Shown: one piece after another, positions 10,262 through 17,851 of the stretch
How the letters are laid out: each line of letters opens with the position of its first letter
Position numbering within the stretch: position 1 is the first letter of the stretch
Source of the DNA: Flavobacterium sp. I-STPP5a
GTDB taxonomy: Bacteria; Bacteroidota; Bacteroidia; Flavobacteriales; Flavobacteriaceae
DNA length: 64,000 bases
Direction: 5' to 3'
Assembly: GCF_009764685.1 (NCBI RefSeq)
Contig: NZ_VHLM01000019.1
Span: 1-64,000 of the forward strand
The notes under the pieces: generated by a model
Told to the model about the DNA's origin: nothing
Seen by the model: the letters and a program-made list of their open reading frames with translations, nothing else
Databases searched by the model: none
Translations under genes and position numbers: made by a program

Positions 10262-10334
10262 GCGAAAATAGCTCAGTTGGTAGAGCGCGACCTTGCCAAG
10301 GTCGAGGTCGCGGGTTCGAGCCCCGTTTTTCGCT
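10262..10334 (+). tRNA. tRNA-Gly (anticodon GCC)
   Basis: A 73-base cloverleaf. The acceptor stem GCGAAAA pairs with TTTTCGC, the D arm is GCTCAGTTGGTAGAGC, the anticodon loop reads CTTGCCAAG with anticodon GCC, and the T arm is GCGGGTTCGAGCCCCG. The discriminator base is T. CCA is not encoded, as expected in this phylum. Confidence 0.97.
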
Positions 10335-10349
10335 CAAACACCTCTTAAT

Positions 10350-10435
10350 GCTCGGATGGTGAAATTGGTAGACACGCTGGACTTAAAATCCAGTGAACAG
10401 CAATGTTCGTGCGGGTTCAAGTCCCGCTCTGAGTA
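10350..10435 (+). tRNA. tRNA-Leu (anticodon TAA)
   Basis: An 86-base class II tRNA. The acceptor stem GCTCGGA pairs with TCTGAGT (two wobble pairs), the anticodon stem is CTGGA/TCCAG around CTTAAAA (anticodon TAA), there is a long variable arm, and the T arm is GCGGGTTCAAGTCCCGC. It lies 15 bases after tRNA-Gly, so the two are cotranscribed. Confidence 0.97.
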
Positions 10436-10436
10436 C

Positions 10437-10466
10437 AAAGCTCCTTCGTTTGAAGGGGCTTTTTTT
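10437..10466 (+). terminator. Terminator of the tRNA unit
   Basis: AAAGCTCCTTC, loop GTTT, GAAGGGGCTTT (one G-T pair), then a T run. It starts one base after tRNA-Leu. Confidence 0.85.
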
Positions 10467-10545
10467 ATGACCTTTTTTTATTGCTGATTATCTGTGGTTT
10501 TAGTTGTTAGTGGGTTAATTGTTTTTTATCTTTTTAATAATATGT

Positions 10546-10896
10546 ATGGGTGCTTTTGTAATTAGTAAGCGGTATAATGAGGAGTATAAATTTGTTTTTA
10601 CTTCTAGAAAAGGGAAGGTAGTTTTTACAAGTTTGAGTTATGAGTTGAAGTTTGAATGTGAGGAAGCCATTGAGCAATTTAAACTTAAAAGTGATACTGC
10701 TGATTTTTTAAAGTTCAAATCTACGTCAGGTAAATTTTATTTTAAGCTCATGCTTGAGGGGAGTCATTTTGCAACAAGTAGAAAGTATACCACGTCCTTG
10801 CGTCTTCAGAAAGGTATTGATGAAATTGTACGCTACGCATCGGTATCTGAGATGTTAGATTTTACGTCGAATGATTTGATATTTTTAGAAGATTAA
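10546..10896 (+). CDS. DUF1508 (YegP-like) domain protein
   Basis: A 116-residue protein of the YegP/DUF1508 class. Residues 1-40 (MGAFVISKRYNEEYKFVF) and 60-95 (FYFKLMLEGSHFATSRKY) look like the two halves of the beta-alpha duplicated fold. I prefer the ATG at 10546 to the upstream start at 10519, because family members begin directly with MG-F-I-K and the upstream codons are hydrophobic leader translation. No biochemical role is established. A terminator follows. Confidence 0.75.
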   Translation: MGAFVISKRYNEEYKFVFTSRKGKVVFTSLSYELKFECEEAIEQFKLKSDTADFLKFKSTSGKFYFKLMLEGSHFATSRKYTTSLRLQKGIDEIVRYASVSEMLDFTSNDLIFLED

Positions 10897-10913
10897 ACTA
10901 AATATTGTAAACT

Positions 10914-10952
10914 AAAAAAGAGCGCCTGGAATTAAATTCAGGCGCTCTTTTT
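10914..10952 (+). terminator. Terminator of the DUF1508 gene
   Basis: AAAGAGCGCCTG and CAGGCGCTCTTT form a long stem extended by AATT/AATT, followed by T's. Both sides have A/T runs, so it could work in both directions. Confidence 0.85.
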
Positions 10953-10971
10953 AATTATGACTGTACTCCAA

Positions 10972-11001
10972 TAAAAAAGCCATCTCGCAAGGCGGATGGC
11001 T
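10972..11001 (-). terminator. Terminator of the repeat lipoprotein gene
   Basis: AGCCATC-T-CGC, loop AAG, GCGGATGGCT. Reading the minus strand, the hairpin is followed by a U run (AAAAAA at 10973-10978 on the plus strand). It lies 28 bases past the lipoprotein stop. Confidence 0.75.
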
Positions 11002-11028
11002 CTTAAAATTTTTAGAACTGGGTTCTAA

Positions 11029-11253
11029 TTATTTTTTTGCAGCTTCAGTAGCAACTTCAGCAGCTTCAGTAGCAGTAGCAGCAGCAGAATCAACAACAGT
11101 TGCAGCAGAATCAACTACAGCAGCAGCAGAATCAACAACAGCAGCAGCAGAATCAACTACAGCAGCTTCGTCAGTAGCAGGAGCATCAGCTTTTTTACAA
11201 GAAACAACAGTTAATACAGCAACAGCAGCTAAACTTAAAAATACTTTTTTCAT
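11029..11253 (-). CDS. Small lipoprotein with heptad VVDSAAA repeats
   Basis: A 74-residue protein with a lipoprotein signal (LAAVAVLTVVSC, lipobox Cys at 19). It is followed by KKADAPATDEA and four tandem seven-residue units VVDSAA(A/T), then a TATEAAEVATEAAKK tail. At DNA level the units are 21-bp tandem repeats rich in AGCAGC/AACAGC, which could expand or contract by slippage. The mature part is almost only Ala, Val, Asp, Ser, Thr and Glu, suggesting an amphipathic helix on the membrane surface. The lipoprotein at 24242-24493 is similar in kind. Function unknown. Confidence 0.75.
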   Translation of the reverse strand: MKKVFLSLAAVAVLTVVSCKKADAPATDEAAVVDSAAAVVDSAAAVVDSAATVVDSAAATATEAAEVATEAAKK

Positions 11254-11448
11254 CTTAATTTAATATAAAGGTTAATTATTAATTCGTGGCAAAGATATAA
11301 ATTTTTTAATATGTAAAATATTTTTTTATTTTTTTTTTGAAAAATAATATACTTTTTACCAACACTGTATTTGATTACAATTTTTGTGCCAATTTTAATA
11401 AAACAAACGGTGTTTTTCTTGTTATTAATTTTTGAGCAAAATCTGACT

Positions 11449-13623
11449 TTATTTTGTGTTTAACTTTTTTGTTGTCAACCTTTTACTTTTTTTTGGGTGT
11501 ACCAGTTTCAACTCATTGATTAGATTTTTCGCCCCAGCGTATTTATCCATAATGAAGAGCACATAGCGGATGTCTACCATGATGTTTCTACAAATACTTG
11601 GGTCGTAATAGATATCACTCATTGTACCTTCCCAAACGCGGTCAAAGTTCAAACCGATCAAGTTCCCGCTAGCGTCTAGAGCAGGGCTTCCTGAGTTGCC
11701 TCCAGTAGTGTGGTTTGTACCTATGAAACATACGGGCATTTTTCCGTTTTCAGCATACTCACCGTAGTCTTTCTTTTGATACAAATCAATCAGTTTTTTT
11801 GGAACATCAAACTCGTAGTCACCAGGAATGTATTTTTCCATTACGCCATCTAAGTACGTTATTGGATTGTAGAGTGTAGCATCTTTGGGCTCGTATCCTT
11901 TGACTTTTCCGTACGTAACACGTAAGGTACTGTTTGCATCTGGGAAAATTCTACTATCGGTGTTAAGTTCTAATTGCGCCTTCATATAAGTGCGTTGCAA
12001 TGCCGTAATCGTTTGGTTGATTTCGTCATACTTTGGAGCTACAAGTGTATTGTAGCTATCTGCAAGTTCTTTTGCTAATAGATATCCAGGATCTTTATTT
12101 AAATTCGCTAAAACGGTTGGTGCGTCTCCAGTTAAAACTTCTTTCAAGCTGTTGTAGCTCGTTAATCTTGAATTGGTGTATATTGTTGTAGCTAAATTTT
12201 TGGCATCAATATTTTCTAAACTTTTCGGTAAAAATTGTTTTGGAGATTTTGTAGCGTACAATGCTATCAATTGTTCAAAAACTTTTTCGTCAACGGTAGC
12301 ATTGAAGTTTTTATAAAAATCAGTCAAGCCGCTAACTAAATTGTTTTTTCGATCCGTAAAGGCTTGTTCACCTTTTGATTTGTATACTTGTTCTAATTGA
12401 TACAATCTGAAGGCGGTACTCAATAGTTCAGTATTTCGTTGTACGGTTTCCATAAAGTAATCTCGAGCAAGCGCGTAGGGCGCAATTGCTGCGTAGTTCT
12501 TTTCAAAATCAGCTAAAAGTGTACCGTATTCTTTTTCTTTACCAGCTTTAGTGATTTTTTGCTGAAAAGCTTTTTCAGCCTCTCTTTTTACAGCTACCGC
12601 ATTCGATTTTTGAAGTCCTTGAGTTTCACCAATCCATTTTTTCCAATAATTAGCAATACTAGCATATTTAGAGGCGTACTGAATTTTAATAGCATTGTCT
12701 TTACGCATGAATCCATCGGCTACTTTTAAGGCTTTATCGCGTATTTCAATCTTTGCAGGATTGAGTTCGTTGACAATTTGTTCGATGGCTACAGATGGTA
12801 GGTATTCGTTGGTTTTCCCTGGGTAACCAAAAACAAGCGTGAAATCATCTTCGGCTATACCGTCAAGCGAAATAGGTAAGAAGTGTTTTGGAGTATAAGG
12901 AACATTGTCTTTGGAGTATTTTGCGGGACGGTTATTTTTATCGGCATAAATACGGAATAGCGAAAAATCTCCTGTATGACGTGGCCAAACCCAATTGTCT
13001 GTGTCAGACCCAAATTTCCCTATTGATGTAGGCGGAGCTCCAACCAAGCGCACATCAGAAAAAGTCTCAGTTACAAAAAGTACGTATTGATTGCCTTCGT
13101 AAAAAGTACGAATTTTGTTTTCTTGCCAAGATTCTTTCGGGAAAGAGGCACTCAATTTGGTGATGTTTTCTTGAATTTTTTTTTGTTTGTCAGCCTCGTT
13201 TGATATTGACGCTGTACCTTCAAGTATTTGTGTAGTTACGTCTTCAATTTTTACCATAAAAGTTACAGTCAAATTTTCGTTTGGTAATTCGTCTTCCATT
13301 TTATAGGCCCAAAATCCATCGGCTAAATAATCTTTGTCTACTGAAGAGTGTGATTGAATTTGCGAATAACCGCAATGGTGATTGGTAAGTAATAAGCCTT
13401 TTGGCGAAATCACTTCAGAAGTACAGCCACCGTTAAAATGCGGCACTGCGTCTTTCATACTAGACTGATTGACATCATAAATGTCTTTTATCGACATTTT
13501 CATGCCCAGATTCTTCATTTCGGTTTCATTCATTCCTTTCAATAAAGAGGGAATCCACATACCGCCTTGTTGCGCTTGTGTTTGAATGACAAATAGTAAT
13601 AAGAACAATTTTAAAAATTTCAT
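11449..13623 (-). CDS. S46 family dipeptidyl peptidase, DPP11-like
   Basis: A 724-residue exported serine peptidase that removes dipeptides from the N-termini of peptides. It has a signal peptide (MKFLKLFLLLFVIQTQAQ), catalytic His around 83 in TNHHCG, and Ser644 in GNSGSP. Arg662 lies 18 residues after the Ser, in LNFDRVWEG. In Porphyromonas gingivalis DPP11 an Arg at this offset gives Asp/Glu specificity, whereas DPP7 has Gly there. The open frame extends 76 codons upstream to 13851, but that part lies over the small zinc-ribbon gene in another frame, and the ATG at 13623 begins the signal peptide. Confidence 0.92.
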   Translation of the reverse strand: MKFLKLFLLLFVIQTQAQQGGMWIPSLLKGMNETEMKNLGMKMSIKDIYDVNQSSMKDAVPHFNGGCTSEVISPKGLLLTNHHCGYSQIQSHSSVDKDYLADGFWAYKMEDELPNENLTVTFMVKIEDVTTQILEGTASISNEADKQKKIQENITKLSASFPKESWQENKIRTFYEGNQYVLFVTETFSDVRLVGAPPTSIGKFGSDTDNWVWPRHTGDFSLFRIYADKNNRPAKYSKDNVPYTPKHFLPISLDGIAEDDFTLVFGYPGKTNEYLPSVAIEQIVNELNPAKIEIRDKALKVADGFMRKDNAIKIQYASKYASIANYWKKWIGETQGLQKSNAVAVKREAEKAFQQKITKAGKEKEYGTLLADFEKNYAAIAPYALARDYFMETVQRNTELLSTAFRLYQLEQVYKSKGEQAFTDRKNNLVSGLTDFYKNFNATVDEKVFEQLIALYATKSPKQFLPKSLENIDAKNLATTIYTNSRLTSYNSLKEVLTGDAPTVLANLNKDPGYLLAKELADSYNTLVAPKYDEINQTITALQRTYMKAQLELNTDSRIFPDANSTLRVTYGKVKGYEPKDATLYNPITYLDGVMEKYIPGDYEFDVPKKLIDLYQKKDYGEYAENGKMPVCFIGTNHTTGGNSGSPALDASGNLIGLNFDRVWEGTMSDIYYDPSICRNIMVDIRYVLFIMDKYAGAKNLINELKLVHPKKSKRLTTKKLNTK

Positions 13624-13699
13624 TGGTATATAATTTAGTTTGAGAAAAGTGTGATACAACTGGATGATTGATTTTAAATATAATGGAACAAAAAATGTC

Positions 13700-13867
13700 T
13701 TAATGTCGTTTGCCTTTCCAAGTTCCTCCGTATTTATATTGAGGCAATGTTTTTGATTTTTCGCAGCAAGATTGACAAACGAAAATCCAATTTTTTCCCG
13801 TTTTAATTTGAACCCGAAACATTGTATTGGCTGCAATGGAGCAAATTTCACATATTTTGGTTTTCAT
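13700..13867 (-). CDS. 55-residue zinc-ribbon-like small protein
   Basis: A short gene read in a different frame from the spurious N-terminal extension of the DPP11-like gene. It starts MKTKICEICS and ends GGTWKGKRH. It has Cys6-x2-Cys9 and Cys31-x2-Cys34-Cys35, the layout of a small zinc ribbon, with a conserved-looking TMFRVQIKTGKNWIFVC core. From memory, similar stand-alone proteins of about this size exist in flavobacteria. It lies 76 bases upstream of the peptidase gene on the same strand. Function unknown; nucleic-acid or protein contact is a guess. Confidence 0.7.
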   Translation of the reverse strand: MKTKICEICSIAANTMFRVQIKTGKNWIFVCQSCCEKSKTLPQYKYGGTWKGKRH

Positions 13868-13991
13868 ATTATTAGCTCAATAGCGTCGTTTCATTTTTAA
13901 AATCAAAACTTACTTTGAATAGGTTTCTACAAAACGAATCAATTTTGTATATCTTTTAGAAAGTCCGTGTTTGATTATTGTATTAGCAATT

Positions 13992-14438
13992 TCAATCGGT
14001 TTTAAGACGCATTAATTTTCGATTATGCATTTCGAAACCGCTGGCAAGATACAATTTTTGCGCTTTTGTATTGTGTGGTTCTACCTCAAGATAGATCAGT
14101 TTTAACGATAATTTATGGCTTTTGGCTTTTATAAAATCTATGGCTTTGCTGCCAATGCCTTTGCCTCGAGCTGTTTCTGTGACGAATAATTCATCTAAAA
14201 AAGCAATTTTTCCTTGGTATTCAAAACTAAACACAAAAGTTAGAATAAGGTAGCCTACCACTTGCTCCTGCCAATAGATCAACCAAGCTTTTCCTAACGC
14301 TGGATTGTCTATAAATTGATCTAGTAATTCTTTTGTCTTTTCTGTAGCAATAGGATAACCGTCAATGTCGTAAAAATCAACCATCAAAGCACTGACAGTA
14401 TTTAAATCTTGTTTATCTATTGGTTTAAAGTGAATCAT
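13992..14438 (-). CDS. GNAT family N-acetyltransferase
   Basis: A 148-residue acetyl-CoA-dependent acyltransferase. The acetyl-CoA-binding motif A is visible as LFVTETARGKGIGSKAIDFI (about residues 85-105), followed by the motif B segment LEVEPHNTKAQKLYLASGF. The substrate cannot be told. It is divergent from the small-peptide locus, so the 164-base gap at 14439-14602, which holds the LytTR sites, lies upstream of both genes. Confidence 0.85.
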   Translation of the reverse strand: MIHFKPIDKQDLNTVSALMVDFYDIDGYPIATEKTKELLDQFIDNPALGKAWLIYWQEQVVGYLILTFVFSFEYQGKIAFLDELFVTETARGKGIGSKAIDFIKAKSHKLSLKLIYLEVEPHNTKAQKLYLASGFEMHNRKLMRLKTD

Positions 14439-14492
14439 ATTGTTCTATTTAGTAGCGTAAAGGTAGTTAATATCGAATTTGGTCTTGTCATA

Positions 14493-14522
14493 ACCGTTCG
14501 TCATTTGCATATAACCGTTCGT
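14493..14522 (+). promoter_or_regulatory. Candidate LytTR-type operator (two direct repeats)
   Basis: ACCGTTCGT occurs at 14493-14501 and again at 14514-14522, within a longer repeat ATAACCGTTCGTCATTT. Both copies fit the published LytTR-domain consensus (T/A)(A/C)(C/A)GTTN(A/G)(T/G), and the 12-base gap (21 bases start to start, two helical turns) is the known arrangement. The second copy ends 33 bases before a -7 box. The only LytTR regulator in the window is encoded 4.4 kb downstream (18953-19675). Binding is inferred. Confidence 0.65.
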
Positions 14523-14555
14523 CATTTTTCATCAAAACTACAGCCTTAGCCCTTC

Positions 14556-14563
14556 TATATTTG
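14556..14563 (+). promoter_or_regulatory. -7 promoter box of the small-peptide gene
   Basis: TATATTTG is a perfect TAnnTTTG box 39 bases before the ATG of the 34-residue peptide. No TTG is present at the expected -33 distance, where the sequence is TCATCAAAAC. This would fit a promoter that needs an activator at the adjacent ACCGTTCGT repeats. Confidence 0.55.
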
Positions 14564-14602
14564 TCTCATCAAAACAAACAAAAACAATTTAAACAAATAA
14601 AA

Positions 14603-14691
14603 ATGAGAACAGAAATTTTAAAAAAAGGAGTTGTTGTAGTAAAAGCAGTATTAGGTTTTATTTTAGGCTTTGCATTGTTTCATCTAGTTAA

Positions 14692-14707
<16 letters not shown>
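14603..14707 (+). CDS. 34-residue membrane peptide, copy 1
   Basis: ATG AGA ACA GAA opens a 34-codon frame ending TAA. The product has a charged N-terminus (MRTEILKKG) and one hydrophobic helix (VVVVKAVLGFILGFALFHLV), ending KTLIG. About 53 percent of residues are identical to copy 2 at 15512-15616, including T-E-I-x-K-K-G, K-A-V and G-F-x-x-G-F, so the frame is conserved and almost certainly translated. There is no cleavage site, so it is probably a single-pass inner-membrane peptide. It follows the LytTR sites and -7 box, with an A-rich leader. Signal, toxin-like or regulatory-subunit roles are all possible. Confidence 0.7.
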
Positions 14708-14771
<64 letters not shown>

Positions 14772-14780
14772 GTAACATCT

Positions 14781-15275
14781 ATGGGACAATACAAGGCAAA
14801 CTCAATAAATTCTCAAAATTTCAATTTAACATTTGACAATCAGAAAATTGGGGAACTAATTTATGAAAAATGGTATTCTTTCAACGCTAAAATTTTAATG
14901 TCTGACGGTGCAAAATATCAACTTGAACCAAAAGGTTTTTGGAACTCTAAAATTGAGTTGAAAGACGGCACAAAAGCTTTATTAGAATTTAAAATGGGTT
15001 GGAAAGGAATAATTATCAAAACCTTTTTTGATAACAAAGAAGATACTTTTTTATTAAAACTTAACGGGCTTTTGAGTAGTAAGTTTGTTTTAATTGACAC
15101 AGACAAAAGAGAGTTAATGGTTACTGAAACTGATTTTAAATGGAATAAACTTAACTATGACTATAATATTGAAACAACCCAAAACTTTGAAAAGTTTGAC
15201 AATAAGGAATTATTAATACTTACAATATTGCACTGCATAAATTACTATATGACAATTTTTGTATCAGCAGAATAA
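14781..15275 (+). CDS. Unknown 164-residue beta-rich protein in a cassette-like segment
   Basis: The product has no signal peptide. It looks like a run of beta strands (ELIYEKWYSFNAKILM, GTKALLEFKMGWKGIIIK, SSKFVLIDTDKRELMV) and ends in one hydrophobic helix (LLILTILHCINYYMTIFV). The strand pattern loosely recalls the LURP-one/scramblase barrel, but I do not recognise the family. The gene sits between two direct repeats and is followed by an attC-like hairpin, so it looks like an inserted cassette instead of part of the surrounding peptide locus. It has no promoter of its own that I can see. Confidence 0.65.
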   Translation: MGQYKANSINSQNFNLTFDNQKIGELIYEKWYSFNAKILMSDGAKYQLEPKGFWNSKIELKDGTKALLEFKMGWKGIIIKTFFDNKEDTFLLKLNGLLSSKFVLIDTDKRELMVTETDFKWNKLNYDYNIETTQNFEKFDNKELLILTILHCINYYMTIFVSAE

Positions 15276-15309
15276 AATGACAAAAGAAGCACAAAAAATG
15301 CCCGAACCG

Positions 15310-15431
15310 CTAACAGCCGTTTGGCGTGATTGGGGTTTTGGGCTGAATTTAAGGATAGATTTGTGTTTGGAAAAATTTGTGTTTAACCGAAAAATCCCGC
15401 ATCTTTCATCCCCAACCTCGCCAAGCGTCAG

Positions 15432-15438
<7 letters not shown>
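15310..15438 (+). other. attC-like imperfect hairpin after the 164-residue gene
   Basis: Two arms pair in attC style. TAAC (15311-15314) pairs with GTTA (15435-15438). An unpaired spacer follows, then CGTTTGGCG (15318-15326) with CGCCAAGCG (15419-15427), an unpaired TGA/CCT, and TTGGGG (15330-15335) with CCCCAA (15410-15415). A loop of about 74 bases lies between. This resembles the R, spacer, L and bulge layout of integron attC sites, but the outer 7-mers fit the consensus only partly. A 62-codon frame across it (15259-15447) is not a credible gene. No integrase is in the window. Confidence 0.4.
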
Positions 15439-15509
<71 letters not shown>

Positions 15510-15511
15510 AT

Positions 15512-15616
15512 ATGAAAACAGAAATTTCAAAAAAAGGGTTAGTTATTTTAAAAGCAGTTTTTGGTTTTGTAATAGGTTTTTTACTAGTTTACTTAATGAA
15601 ATTAATAATGGCTTAA
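15512..15616 (+). CDS. 34-residue membrane peptide, copy 2
   Basis: This is the same length as copy 1 and is paralogous to it. It starts MKTEISKKGLVILKAV, continues with a hydrophobic helix (FGFVIGFLLVYLMKLIM) and ends in Ala. Its leader is the AATC tract. The S9 peptidase gene follows 70 bases later on the same strand without an obvious terminator, so the two may be cotranscribed. Differences from copy 1 are mostly conservative hydrophobic swaps, which suggests selection for a membrane helix. I know no named family for it. Confidence 0.7.
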   Translation: MKTEISKKGLVILKAVFGFVIGFLLVYLMKLIMA

Positions 15617-15686
15617 AAAATATATCATCAATCAAATCAATCAAAACAAATCAATCAAATCAAATCAATCAAAATCAATTTAAATC

Positions 15687-17687
15687 ATGAAAAAAAATAT
15701 CATTGTACTTGCACTAGCAATAATGGGATTGTCAAATGCCAATGCACAAACACCTCAACTTGAAGCAAAAAGACCTGGCGATATTTCGCTGCCTTCGTCG
15801 AAAGGAGATCTAGAAAAATTAGCCTCTTTTGATAACGGAAATTACAAATATGCTGTTGAAGATTTCTTTACAAAAGCAAAAGCAAGAACGTTTAGATTAT
15901 CACCTGACGGATTACGCATGTCTTATTTTCAAAAAATGGATAACGGCAAAACCAATGTGTACGTAAAGGAGATTAAAACAGGCAAAGTTTCTCTGGTAAT
16001 AGAGGAAAAAGAAGAACTCATCAAAACGTATTTTTGGTTGAATAATGAGCGATTAATTTATGCCATGGATAAAGGAGGAAATGAAAATATACATGTTTAT
16101 TCTGCTGGTATTGATGGTTCTGCTCCAATTGATTTGACGCCTTTTGACGGTGTACAGGCAGAAATTAATACGGTACTAAAAAATCAAAGAGATTTTATTA
16201 TCGTTTCTATGAATAAGGAAAACAAGCAACTTAAGGAACCTTATAAAATCAATACCAAAACGGGAGCGATAGAAAGATTATATGCCAATACGGACCTTAA
16301 AAACCCAATACTGGTCTATAATTTTGATCAAGATGGTAATCTAATAGGCTTTGTAAGAGTGGCTAATGGAATAAGTATGCAGTATTACTATAAGCCTTCA
16401 GGTGCTAACGATTTTAAATTGTTAAAAGAATTTGAATCTACAGAAACCTTCACATTTGTTTCTTTAAATTACCAAACGCCCAATCCAGATGATGCTTATG
16501 TAATATCAAATTTAGAATCTGATAAAGCACAAATTGTTTTGTATGATTTGAAGCAGAATAAGATGATTAAAGAAATTTATTCTAACCCGACCTTTGATTC
16601 TAATATTCTAGGGCTTTCTGAAAAAAGAAAGTTTGAAGTGGACTACGTTGGTTTTAACGGAGAAAAAAACACCATCATCCCAATAAGTAAAACTTTTAAA
16701 AAGATATACGACAACATACAAAAGGAATTTAAGGATGCGCAATTTTCAATTGTTTCCCAAAGTGATGATGAAGAAAAAATGTTGATCATTGTTTCTAGTG
16801 ATAAATTTTACGGAAAATATTATCAATATGATTCGAAGTTAAATAAATTGACTTATATGTTCGATTTAATGCCAAAACTAGAACAAAAAGATATGGCTGT
16901 AATGCAACCGATTTCGTTTAAAAGTCGTGACGGAATTTTAATTTACGGGTATATCACCTTGCCTAAAGAGGCTTTAGAAGGAAAAAAGGCACCTTTAATT
17001 GTTAATCCGCACGGTGGCCCACAAACGTTAAGAGACAGTTGGGGATTTAGTCCAGAAGCACAATTGTTTGCTAGTCGCGGCTATGCCACTTTACATGTAA
17101 ACTTCCGAATTTCAGGAGGATACGGAAAAGAATTTTTGAAAGCAGGATATGGTCAAATTGGACGTAAAGTGATGGATGATATTGAAGATGGAGTGCAATA
17201 TGTATTGTCACAGGGATGGATAAATAAAGATAAAATTGCTATTTATGGTGCAAGTCACGGAGGGTACGCCACTTTGATGGGATTAGTAAAAACACCTGAT
17301 TTATATGCGTGTGGAGTGGATTATGTAGGAATTTCAAACATTGAAACTTTTTTCAGCTCTTTTCCTGAATATTGGAAACCTTATACAGAAGCGACAAAGA
17401 AAATTTGGTATGATTTAGATAATCCTGCACAGGCTAAAATTGCCAAAGACGTATCGCCTTTTTATCAAGTCGATAAAATCAAAAAGCCTTTGTTTGTGAT
17501 TCAAGGTGCAAATGATCCAAGGGTTAACATTGGAGAATCAGATCAAATTGTGACTGCTTTACGCAAAAAAGGATTTGAAGTTCCTTATCTGCTCAAGTAC
17601 AATGAAGGACATGGTTTTCTTAGAGAAGAAAATCAAATTGAGCTTTATAAATCAATGCTTGGCTTTTTTGCACAACACTTGAAGTAG
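15687..17687 (+). CDS. Exported S9 family prolyl oligopeptidase-like peptidase
   Basis: A 666-residue protein with a signal peptide (KNIIVLALAIMGLSNANAQ), an N-terminal beta-propeller region (about 45-400) and a C-terminal alpha/beta-hydrolase domain. The catalytic triad is visible as Ser523 in GASHGG, Asp610 in NDPRV and His642 in EGHG. The family cleaves short peptides, often after Pro or as dipeptidyl or acylaminoacyl peptidases; the exact specificity is not readable. Its leader is AATC-rich like those of the small-peptide genes upstream. A hairpin follows, then the micro-ORF and the two-component genes, all on the same strand. Confidence 0.9.
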   Translation: MKKNIIVLALAIMGLSNANAQTPQLEAKRPGDISLPSSKGDLEKLASFDNGNYKYAVEDFFTKAKARTFRLSPDGLRMSYFQKMDNGKTNVYVKEIKTGKVSLVIEEKEELIKTYFWLNNERLIYAMDKGGNENIHVYSAGIDGSAPIDLTPFDGVQAEINTVLKNQRDFIIVSMNKENKQLKEPYKINTKTGAIERLYANTDLKNPILVYNFDQDGNLIGFVRVANGISMQYYYKPSGANDFKLLKEFESTETFTFVSLNYQTPNPDDAYVISNLESDKAQIVLYDLKQNKMIKEIYSNPTFDSNILGLSEKRKFEVDYVGFNGEKNTIIPISKTFKKIYDNIQKEFKDAQFSIVSQSDDEEKMLIIVSSDKFYGKYYQYDSKLNKLTYMFDLMPKLEQKDMAVMQPISFKSRDGILIYGYITLPKEALEGKKAPLIVNPHGGPQTLRDSWGFSPEAQLFASRGYATLHVNFRISGGYGKEFLKAGYGQIGRKVMDDIEDGVQYVLSQGWINKDKIAIYGASHGGYATLMGLVKTPDLYACGVDYVGISNIETFFSSFPEYWKPYTEATKKIWYDLDNPAQAKIAKDVSPFYQVDKIKKPLFVIQGANDPRVNIGESDQIVTALRKKGFEVPYLLKYNEGHGFLREENQIELYKSMLGFFAQHLK

Positions 17688-17707
17688 TAAAAATTAATTT
17701 GAAAAAG

Positions 17708-17745
17708 TTTACTTTTGGCGGAGTAGTTGTACTTCGCCAAAAGTT
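17708..17745 (+). terminator. Hairpin after the S9 peptidase gene
   Basis: ACTTTTGGCG and CGCCAAAAGT form a 10-bp stem around a 14-base loop. The trailing sequence is TTTTAAAAG, only a short T run, so it may be a weak or partial terminator that lets some transcripts continue into the kinase genes. Confidence 0.5.
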
Positions 17746-17778
17746 TTAAAAGAGTTGTTTAATTTAAAATAAAACAAA

Positions 17779-17844
17779 ATGGTAAAACTTATTTTGATTA
17801 CAGTTATAAAGATTGTGGAGTACTTCACAGCACTAATTTCATAA
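17779..17844 (+). CDS. 21-residue hydrophobic micro-ORF before the kinase gene
   Basis: An ATG in an A-rich context (AAACAAAATG) opens MVKLILITVIKIVEYFTALI-S, ending TAA at 17842-17844. The sensor kinase ATG lies 7 bases later at 17852. The product would be one short hydrophobic helix. It could be a peptide of the same circuit as the 34-residue peptides or merely a leader ORF coupling translation to the kinase. With only 22 codons, chance is not excluded. Confidence 0.35.
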   Translation: MVKLILITVIKIVEYFTALIS

Positions 17845-17851
17845 TAAAACA

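Noticed and set aside
10143-10487. Frames of about 64 codons crossing the tRNA-Gly and tRNA-Leu genes
   Set aside because: They lie over structured tRNA genes on either strand and are shadows.
13868-13991. Coding-looking minus-strand segment ending IRFVETYSK, just after the GNAT gene end
   Set aside because: It is open in one frame but has a stop before the segment and no ATG, GTG or TTG start. It could be a gene remnant, but support is too weak.
17708-17745. Riboswitch or attenuator before the kinase genes
   Set aside because: Only one simple stem-loop is seen, without alternative pairings or a known aptamer core; described as a hairpin or weak terminator.
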